DNA of 19,863 bases from G020354645 sp050053515 (GTDB lineage Bacteria > Desulfobacterota > Desulfobacteria > Desulfobacterales > G020354645). A program made the translations under genes and the position numbers. Under the pieces are notes generated by a model. It had not been told where the DNA came from. It searched no databases and saw only the letters and a list, made by a program, of their open reading frames with translations. This document shows positions 14,109 to 19,863 of this stretch, one piece after another; the stretch's first letter is position 1, and every line of letters begins with the position of its first letter. The stretch lies in assembly GCA_050053515.1 (NCBI GenBank), contig JASFTQ010000044.1, positions 1-19,863 on the forward strand, read 5' to 3'.

Positions 14109-15461
14109 ATGATGCGGACATCCCCACAAATTAAAACGGCTTTGCCGGGGCCACGGGCCAGCAGTCTGATAAAACTCGACGGCACTTATGTATCACCCTC
14201 ATACACCCGGATTTATCCGCTGGTGGTTGAAGATGCCACTGGGCTATGGGTTCGCGACGTTGATGGAAACGTATTTTTGGATTTTACTGCCGGCATTGCC
14301 GTCAACGCTACGGGTCATTGTCATCCTGAGATCGTCAAAGCCATTAAATTGCAGGTCGATAAGCTGCTGCACATGTCCGGCACGGACTTCTATTATACAT
14401 CGCAGATCGCACTTGCCGAGAAGCTTGCCCTTATTGCACCCGGCAATGAAGGCAAACGGGTTTATTTCGGTAACTCCGGTGCCGAGGCGGTGGAAGCCGC
14501 CTTTAAACTCGCCCGCTGGCATACCAAGCGGGAGCTAAACCTCGCTTTTTTCGGCGCCTTTCACGGACGCACCATGGGGGCTTTGTCACTGACGGCCAGC
14601 AAGACAGTCCAAAAAAAACATTACAATCCCTTCGTGCCGGGAATCACGCACATCCCCTATCCCTATTGTTACCGGTGTGCCTATAATTTGTGTTATCCTG
14701 AATGTGGCATAGCCTGTGTGCACTGGATCGAGGATAATCTTTTTAGAACCACCATTCCTCCTGAAGAGGTCGCCGCTATTTTTGTCGAACCGATTCAGGG
14801 TGAAGGCGGGTATATTGTTCCACCACCCGAGTTTCACGAAGAGATGTACAAGGTGGCAAAAAAGTATGGAATCCTCTATGTGGTCGATGAGGTTCAGTCC
14901 GGAATGGGTCGAACCGGAAAAATGTTCGCCATGGAACATTTTAATGTAAACCCGGATATGATGGCATTGGCCAAGGGAATTGCCTCAGGCCTTCCCCTTG
15001 GCGCCCTGGTGGCGCGTTCCGACATTATGGACTGGGAGGCCGGCTCCCATGCATCCACCTTCGGCGGCAATCCGGTTTCATGTCAAGCCGCAATGAAGAC
15101 GATTGACTTGTTGGAACAGGACCTGATGCAGAATGCCGCTGTTCAGGGGAACTACCTCATCAAAGGACTGCGGGAGCTGCAAAATAAACATGAATGTCTG
15201 GGTGACGTTCGCGGCAAGGGTTTGATGATAGGGGTGGAGCTGGTAAAAGATCGCGAAAGCAAAGAGCCGGCCAGGGTTTGGCGGACCCAGATTGTTCAGG
15301 CAGCTTTCAAAAGAGGATTGCTGCTTTTAGGATGCGGGGAAAACAGTATTCGCTTTTGCCCTTCGCTTACAGTTACGCAAGCTGAGATCGACGAGTGCCT
15401 CAGTATATTTGATGATGCCATCCAGGAGATGGCTGATAGTAAAAGCCTTTCCCAGAAATAA
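14109..15461 (+). CDS. class III PLP-dependent aminotransferase with a five-cysteine insert
   Basis: The 450-residue enzyme has the class III aminotransferase layout: DFTAGIAVNATGHCHP near 58-73, NSGAEAVEAAFKLAR (phosphate loop) at 122-136, GAFHGRTMGALSLT, VVDEVQSGMGRTG at 258-270 (Asp260 binds the pyridine nitrogen), and the PLP lysine Lys289 in ALAKGIASGLPLGA. It is closest to 4-aminobutyrate/acetylornithine-type enzymes and to the archaeal omega-aminotransferase/amino-acid racemase branch. That branch shares a PYPYCYRC-type insertion, present here as Cys187, Cys190, Cys195, Cys199 and Cys203. Class III members also include racemases, so the substrate is open. AGGAGA about 6 nt before ATG 14109 fixes the start. 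The gene stands alone, preceded by the nested repeat. Confidence 0.92.
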   Translation: MMRTSPQIKTALPGPRASSLIKLDGTYVSPSYTRIYPLVVEDATGLWVRDVDGNVFLDFTAGIAVNATGHCHPEIVKAIKLQVDKLLHMSGTDFYYTSQIALAEKLALIAPGNEGKRVYFGNSGAEAVEAAFKLARWHTKRELNLAFFGAFHGRTMGALSLTASKTVQKKHYNPFVPGITHIPYPYCYRCAYNLCYPECGIACVHWIEDNLFRTTIPPEEVAAIFVEPIQGEGGYIVPPPEFHEEMYKVAKKYGILYVVDEVQSGMGRTGKMFAMEHFNVNPDMMALAKGIASGLPLGALVARSDIMDWEAGSHASTFGGNPVSCQAAMKTIDLLEQDLMQNAAVQGNYLIKGLRELQNKHECLGDVRGKGLMIGVELVKDRESKEPARVWRTQIVQAAFKRGLLLLGCGENSIRFCPSLTVTQAEIDECLSIFDDAIQEMADSKSLSQK

Positions 15462-15646
15462 CGGGCGGTGCCTTTTTTTTATAAATTATTGTATTCCATC
15501 GATACCCGCGAAAAAGCAGGTTATATTTTTGGCTCTAAATTATTAATGGATTCACCGAAGGAGTACCTCAATTTTAGGCACTTTAGCGCTAAAAAAAGAG
15601 CGCGCTGTCATGTGTCATCGTGTCAAAACAGGCGTATACAAGTTAA

Positions 15647-16096
15647 TTATGCCGCTTCCTCTGTGGGAATCGTCACCACGGGCACCGGAGAATTTTTCAC
15701 GACTTTTTCGGCGACACTGCCGAAACGAAAATGCCCCTTTTCGCCTTTGGTGGACAATACAACGGTGTCGACTTTTTCCTTCTCCACCAACTTCAGGATC
15801 TCCTGAGCCGGATCCCCAACGGCAACGTGTTTGATATACAACGGACATCCCTCTAAATAGTTCTGGCATATCTGCTCCAGCCGTTCTTTGGCTGTTTTTT
15901 CTTCCCATTGAATTATCTTGTCAATACGCGACTGTTCAAATTCACCGTACCAGGGTTTGTGATGGGCAATATCCTCGATGACGTAAAGAACATGAATTTC
16001 AGTGTTATATTTTTCGGTCAGGGATTTTACATAGGGCAAGGCTTTTTCCGAGCGGTCGGAAAAATCTGTCGGCCATAATATTTTTTTTAGCTCCAT
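15647..16096 (-). CDS. universal stress protein (UspA family)
   Basis: The 149-residue single-domain Usp begins with KKILWPTDFSDRSEKAL (Asp11 is the usual nucleotide-contacting acid), followed by the strand HVLYVIED. VDTVVLSTKG and GSVAEKVVKNSPVPVVTI form the C-terminal part. The nucleotide-binding loop reads G118-x2-G121-x4-G126-S127, shorter than the common G-x2-G-x9-G-(S/T), so ATP binding is likely but not certain. AGGAGG about 6 nt upstream fixes the ATG at 16096. The gene is divergent from the L,D-transpeptidase. The 232-bp gap between them holds two small inverted repeats, CGACT/AGTCG (16217-16235) and GTACTT/AAGTAC (16255-16275). A role in stress survival is known for the family; nothing here narrows it. 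Confidence 0.92.
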   Translation of the reverse strand: MELKKILWPTDFSDRSEKALPYVKSLTEKYNTEIHVLYVIEDIAHHKPWYGEFEQSRIDKIIQWEEKTAKERLEQICQNYLEGCPLYIKHVAVGDPAQEILKLVEKEKVDTVVLSTKGEKGHFRFGSVAEKVVKNSPVPVVTIPTEEAA

Positions 16097-16328
16097 CGAA
16101 ATCCTCCTTTCGCAAACCGGACATTCTATTCACCAGTTTTTTGATTTCTCATAAGATAAATAACTTTGGGGTTTTGTAAAGATGCTCAGCGGATGAAAGG
16201 AACTGATAAATTATAACGACTAAGGCATGGAGTCGGTTGCCGAGTTTTATTATCGTACTTATTCTAGCAAAGTACAACCGGGAATTTATTAAAGCGAGCA
16301 TCAGAAATAAAGAAAAACAGATGTCCCC

Positions 16329-18005
16329 ATGCAGAGATACATTCTAACCATATTGATCATCATGTGCAGCCAGATTTTCTGGATTTCTGAGAGCGTTTCC
16401 GTTCAAACGACGACGGATCAATTGAGCGATCGGCTCCGGGCACGGATTCAAGCAGAAGGCATCAAAAAAAAATTTATATGTCAGGGCGAATTGGTTTGTG
16501 GTGCATCGGTAATTCCAAGATTTTATGCCAATCGTGAATTTAAACCTGCCTGGTACGGACCCGCCGGTGTTTTTAGTCAGGCAGATGCGCTCCTTGCGGC
16601 GATACGGGAAGCCGCTCGAGATGGATTAAGCCCCGGCGATTATCATCTCAACCGCCTGAACGTCTTAATGGCAGATATCAGGCAAAAGCAATCGCGGAGT
16701 ATCCCAGTGGATATGGAGGTCTTAGTCGATTTTGACTTGCTCTTGACAGATGCTTTTTTATTGCTGGCCTCACATCTGTTGGCGGGTCGCGTTAACCCCG
16801 AAACCATTCATGCCGAATGGGTGGTGTTCAATCCTCAAATTGATATGGCGGCCGCGCTTCAATCAGCACTCGAGACAAATCAGGTAAAGTCGGTTTTAAC
16901 CATACTTCGACCTTCCCATCCCGGTTATCAGGCGCTGCGAGAGAAACTTCAGCATTACAGGATGATCTTAAAGCAAGGCGGCTGGCCGGTGCTGCCCACA
17001 GATACAAACTGGCAAAAGGGTGATCACGGGACCCGCTTTTTCTTATTGCGCAAACGGCTCGAGCTGTCCGGAGATTTTGATCCTTCGGAGTCAGGCTTGA
17101 CCTATATGTTCGACGACGCCCTGGAAAAAGCGATCCGTAGATTCCAAGAACGCATGGGCTTGAAACCCGATGGTATCGTAGATGAGCAAACCCTGCTGGC
17201 ATTAAATATCCCGGTGGAAGAGCGCATACGGCAAATCGAGTTGAACCTGGAGCGCTGGCGCTGGGTACCCCATGAACTTGGCCAACGTCATATCATCGTC
17301 AATATTGCCGATTTTGCGCTCAGCGTGGTGGAGGACAATAATACCGTAATGAAGATGAGAGTCGTGGTGGGCAAAGATTATCAGAAAACACCTGTTTTCA
17401 GCGAAAATATGACCTATCTGGTTCTAAATCCCTATTGGAATATACCCAGAAAAATTGCGGTTGAAGACATACTGCCCAAGGTCAAGCGAAATCCGCGATA
17501 TCTTCTCCGCCGGGACATCAAAGTTTTTGAAAGTTGGAGAAAGGACGCACCGGAACTGGATCCCCTGGAGATAGACTGGTCTCAGGTTACCCAAAGCAGT
17601 TTCTCTTTCAAGTTCCGCAAGGAATCCGGACCCCGCAATGATCTTGGACAAATAAAATTTATGCTGCCGAATAAATTTGCCGTGTATCTTCACGATACAC
17701 CTTTCAGGGGTTTATTCAGTAAACAGTCACGTGGGTTTAGTCATGGCTGCATTCGGTTGGAGCACGCTCTTGATTTGGCGGCCCATCTTCTCCGAGACGA
17801 CCCGGATTGGACTCGAGAAAAGATTGTGGCGACCATCCGGTCTTCAGAGAGGCAGGAGGTTCGCCTGCGGCAGCCGATTGCAGTACATGTACTTTACTGG
17901 ACGGCCTGGGTGAGCGAAGACGGCCTGCTGCATTTTCGAGATGATATTTACGAACGGGACGAACCTTTGGATGTTGCTTTACGGGAAAGACCACCGAAAG
18001 TTTGA
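16329..18005 (+). CDS. L,D-transpeptidase, YcbB/LdtD type
   Basis: The 558-residue protein starts with a signal sequence or anchor (ILTILIIMCSQIFWI, residues 5-19), so the enzyme acts in the periplasm. Residues 30-220 are the YcbB-type scaffold domain (PAWYGPAGVFSQADALLAAI and DGLSPGDYHL). Residues 255-300 form a peptidoglycan-binding domain (FDDALEKAIRRFQ, LKPDGIVDEQTLLALN). Residues 320-500 are the YkuD catalytic domain, with GFSHGCIRL at 469-477 giving catalytic Cys474 and His472. The family makes 3-3 cross-links between meso-diaminopimelate residues or attaches lipoprotein to peptidoglycan, and is beta-lactam tolerant except to carbapenems. The length fits YcbB homologues. No strong Shine-Dalgarno sequence precedes the ATG, so translation may be weak. 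Confidence 0.93.
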   Translation: MQRYILTILIIMCSQIFWISESVSVQTTTDQLSDRLRARIQAEGIKKKFICQGELVCGASVIPRFYANREFKPAWYGPAGVFSQADALLAAIREAARDGLSPGDYHLNRLNVLMADIRQKQSRSIPVDMEVLVDFDLLLTDAFLLLASHLLAGRVNPETIHAEWVVFNPQIDMAAALQSALETNQVKSVLTILRPSHPGYQALREKLQHYRMILKQGGWPVLPTDTNWQKGDHGTRFFLLRKRLELSGDFDPSESGLTYMFDDALEKAIRRFQERMGLKPDGIVDEQTLLALNIPVEERIRQIELNLERWRWVPHELGQRHIIVNIADFALSVVEDNNTVMKMRVVVGKDYQKTPVFSENMTYLVLNPYWNIPRKIAVEDILPKVKRNPRYLLRRDIKVFESWRKDAPELDPLEIDWSQVTQSSFSFKFRKESGPRNDLGQIKFMLPNKFAVYLHDTPFRGLFSKQSRGFSHGCIRLEHALDLAAHLLRDDPDWTREKIVATIRSSERQEVRLRQPIAVHVLYWTAWVSEDGLLHFRDDIYERDEPLDVALRERPPKV

Positions 18006-18031
18006 GGTTCGTGTAATTAGTTTGTCTTGGC

Positions 18032-18675
18032 CTATATAGGCACTTTAGGTTCATTGTCATTGGAACCTAGTCTGCCTTTTGTCACTATCATTACAATAAT
18101 AGCTAAAGTCCAGTAAACTATAGTCTTTAAAACTATCCAGTCAGGTAATCCTGGAATTACATCAGATGGCATTGGAAAATAATGCCAAACATGATTAGTT
18201 CCCTGGTGGAATAGCATTACCGGAATAACACTCATGCTCGATTTGAAGTACAACCAGGTCATGATGAATGACAAACCAACACTATTGATAATAAACCAGG
18301 CAAACAATATTTCCACCATGGATATGCTTTTGAAAAATCAGGTTCTCCCCCTAAAAGTAGATAAAGACTGAGCTGGAATAGTGCTACGCCAATTGATCCA
18401 AGTATTCCACCAATTAAGTACCATCCAATGTTGATACGGAAATTAAAGGTTTTGCGGAACCATTGCCATAAACCTGACCATCTTTCGGTCATCACTGTAA
18501 CTGTGACTGCTGACAAGAAAGGACCGAAAACTCCAACAAAATAAAATGGGTGAAAAACTCCACTTTGCGCAAGAAGCAAGCGCACGGAAATCCCTATTAT
18601 CCAACTAATAGCGAATGCAAATATAAAAAAGGCAGTCACGTTATGCTGCTTAATCCATCCAGACAGTTTTTTCAT
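18032..18675 (-). pseudogene. broken CPBP-family intramembrane protease
   Basis: Two overlapping frames make one decayed gene. The N-terminal frame (18675 to 18259) gives ISWIIGISVRLLLAQ, a second span near GVFGPFLSAVTVTVMTE, GWYLIGGILGSIG and LGGEPDFSKAYPWW, then continues as unrelated residues. The C-terminal frame (from 18319) gives FAWFIINSVGLSFIMTWLYF, SSMSVIPVMLFHQGTNHVW and a last span. These are the first and last parts of a CPBP (Abi) membrane protease. The central region with the catalytic EExxxR and first His motifs is missing, so the gene has a frameshift near 18310-18330 plus an internal deletion. A perfect 12-bp palindrome GCCTATATAGGC (18030-18041) covers its stop. The region is AT-rich compared with its neighbours. 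Confidence 0.75.
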
Positions 18676-19091
18676 AAATTCGATTTATTAAGGCAAGACC
18701 GCCTGATATTTGTGAAGAGTTTGTAATTGAGACTATTTGTAAGAAACCATGCCGCTGAAAGTTTGTGATATTTATGATATCTGTAATTTTTTCAGGTGTG
18801 GTATTTTGCATCTCTGTTGGAGGTATCGGTAATTTTCATCGACTTGATTTGTTGCAGATATCTGCTATATTTGTAATCTATCACAGATTTTATTCAACGG
18901 GGCAGACCACCAAATGTTGTGGTCGGTATAATGTATCAACGAGCTGTGCTTTATAGCAGAAATCTACAATCGCAAGTCATTTCAGCCACATACAATATAT
19001 AGACATCCTTCCCCAAAGCTGCTATTTTATAAGCGTGATTCACTCCGTCGTGTAATCACGTGAAAGCATAATCCTTCCTTCTGGAGGAGCT
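18676..19091. other. AT-rich intergenic region without a recognisable gene
   Basis: No supported gene lies here; a 63-codon open frame at 18765 lacks a ribosome site and any motif. Small hairpins are present, such as GACCAC/GTGGTC near 18907-18926. The right-hand part must carry the promoter of the cyclase gene, but no convincing hexamer pair was found. Confidence 0.5.
19034..19060. promoter_or_regulatory. inverted repeat upstream of the cyclase
   Basis: CGTGATT (19034-19040) and AATCACG (19054-19060) form a perfect 7-bp inverted repeat with a 13-nt gap. Each arm also belongs to a local palindrome, GTGATTCAC and TCACGTGA. It could be an operator or hairpin; the spacing does not match a Crp site. 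Confidence 0.3.
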
Positions 19092-19172
19092 ATGGACAAA
19101 TGTTTCCCAGGGGGTAGAGGTAGCAGCAAGCCTCCAAGGGCTTTCCACGCCCTTTGGAGGTATTTGTATTAG
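19092..19172 (+). CDS. candidate 26-residue leader ORF
   Basis: GGAGGAGCT immediately precedes ATG 19092, a strong ribosome site. The frame reads MDKCFPGGRGSSKPPRAFHA and ends with LWRYLY before TAG at 19170-19172, 13 nt before the cyclase start. The strong hairpin at 19131-19160 lies inside this ORF. A translating ribosome would open the hairpin, so the ORF could tune cyclase expression. It could equally be an unused open frame; I know no homologue. Confidence 0.4.
   Translation: MDKCFPGGRGSSKPPRAFHALWRYLY
19131..19160. promoter_or_regulatory. strong hairpin ahead of the cyclase start
   Basis: CCTCCAAGGGC (19131-19141) pairs with GCCCTTTGGAGG (19149-19160) with one bulged T and a 7-nt loop. 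The hairpin hides a GGAGG (19156-19160) in its 3' arm. It has no following T-run, so it is not a standard terminator; it lies 25 nt before the cyclase TTG. Confidence 0.5.
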
Positions 19173-19185
19173 GGGAGGTGATCCC

Positions 19186-19863
19186 TTGATAGAAGAGCGT
19201 GCCAAACGGAAACTGAGTGCTATTCTGAGTGCCGACGCGGTTGGCTATAGTCGACTTATGGGTGAAGACGAGGTTGCCACAGTCCAAACCCTAAAAGCCT
19301 GTCGGGAGGTCATGACATCCCTTATCCAACAGTACCGGGGCCGTGTTGTGGACTCCCCTGGAGACAACTTGCTAGCCGAGTTTGGCAGCGTGGTAGATGC
19401 GCTTGACTGCGCCGTAAAGATTCAGCCTGAACTGAAAGCAAAGAATAGCGAGCTTCCTGAGAAGAGTAGGATGGAGTTTCGCATCGGTGTCAATCTTGGT
19501 GATGTGATCGAAGATGAAGAGCGGATTTACGGGGATGGGGTCAACGTTGCGGCCCGTGTAGAGGGATTGGCCGATGGGGGAGGGATCTGTATCTCTGGGA
19601 CCGCTTACGATCAGATCGCAAAGAAGCTGCCTCTAGGTTATGAATATCTAGGGGAGCAAAGGGTGAAGAACATAGAAAAACCAGTACGTGTGTACCGGGT
19701 GTTAATGGAGCCTCAAGCAGTAGGGAAAGTGATCGGCGAAAAGAAGCCCATATCAAGACATTGGCGGTGGGCAGCGGTGGCACTGACTGTAGTGGCTGGA
19801 GCCTTGGCTATCTGGAACTTTTATTTCCGCCCTCCCTTTGAGCCTGCCTCAGTGGAAAGAATG
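19186..19863 (+). CDS. class III adenylate/guanylate cyclase, 3' part outside window
   Basis: The open frame starts at TTG 19186 behind a strong GGGGAGGTG and runs to the window edge, giving 226 residues. The cyclase domain begins KLSAILSADAVGYSRLMGED (9-28, first metal-binding Asp17), then SPGDNLLAEF (57-66, second Asp60), then RIGVNLGDVI and YGDGVNVAARVEGLADGG, which includes the Asn and Arg that position and stabilise the substrate. Near residues 198-217 is a single membrane span (WAAVALTVVAGALAIW), after which the rest is lost. In this family the C-terminal part often holds TolB-like or TPR repeats outside the cytoplasm. The enzyme should make cAMP or cGMP. A cNMP-binding protein is encoded about 9 kb away, but no direct link is shown. 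Confidence 0.92.
   Translation, partial: MIEERAKRKLSAILSADAVGYSRLMGEDEVATVQTLKACREVMTSLIQQYRGRVVDSPGDNLLAEFGSVVDALDCAVKIQPELKAKNSELPEKSRMEFRIGVNLGDVIEDEERIYGDGVNVAARVEGLADGGGICISGTAYDQIAKKLPLGYEYLGEQRVKNIEKPVRVYRVLMEPQAVGKVIGEKKPISRHWRWAAVALTVVAGALAIWNFYFRPPFEPASVERM

Noticed and set aside
15463..15480. Possible terminator after the aminotransferase (GGC-ggt-GCC then T-run)
   Set aside because: The stem is only about 3 bp, too weak for an intrinsic terminator call.
15590..15610. AGCGC/GCGCT with a T-run downstream of the Usp gene on the minus strand
   Set aside because: The T-run falls in the loop and not after the stem, so it does not fit a terminator.
18765..18956. 63-codon plus-strand open frame
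   Set aside because: No ribosome site, no recognisable motif, AT-rich low-complexity context next to a pseudogene.

Overview
The window looks like chromosomal DNA of a mesophilic Gram-negative bacterium of moderate GC, most likely a deltaproteobacterium (Desulfobacterota). This is inferred from the mix of families: a CoA-transferase/GNAT fusion, a HAD/AIR-synthase-like fusion, a Hanks-type kinase next to a degenerate GGDEF protein, an AI-2E-type permease with a cyclic-nucleotide-binding partner, an L,D-transpeptidase, a class III nucleotide cyclase, and many dispersed palindromic repeats. No rRNA, tRNA, CRISPR array, phage gene or intact transposase was seen.

Layout. 1-574 (minus) is a truncated alpha/beta hydrolase, divergent from a TetR regulator (886-1518). 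The TetR gene ends 3 bp from a convergent two-domain HAD/AIR-synthase-like protein (1522-3141, minus). 3142-3820 has no gene and is packed with palindromic repeats. A TIM-barrel sugar isomerase-like protein follows (3821-4741, minus). Next comes a minus-strand signalling operon in transcription order: a secreted protein with a duplicated motif (8670-8209), a soluble Ser/Thr kinase (8182-7289) and a 741-residue protein with a degenerate GGDEF-like C-terminus (7266-5041). Upstream lies a translationally coupled pair: cNMP-binding protein (10362-9811) and AI-2E-family permease (9814-8765). A 630-residue CoA-transferase/GNAT fusion (12482-10590) is divergent from a glycerophosphodiester phosphodiesterase (12696-13514). 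Then come a nested repeat element (13544-13943), a class III aminotransferase with a five-cysteine insert (14109-15461), a UspA-type protein (minus), a YcbB-type L,D-transpeptidase, a broken CPBP membrane protease gene, and the 5' part of a class III adenylate/guanylate cyclase preceded by a possible leader ORF.

The most unusual structure is the repeat system. A short element with a GC-rich hairpin at each end occurs at 3316-3442 (empty) and 13544-13943 (interrupted). The interruption is a 259-bp insert made of two diverged tandem copies of a three-hairpin module. A single-module relative sits at 4914-5028 and shares both outer ends with the insert. Stem sequences change while pairing and linkers are kept, which points to selection on a folded RNA or single-stranded DNA. 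The ends resemble non-autonomous IS200/IS605-like (PATE-like) elements, but no TnpA or TnpB is present here.

Second-messenger and phosphorylation genes recur (kinase, degenerate GGDEF, cNMP-binding protein, cyclase), but a link between them is inference only.
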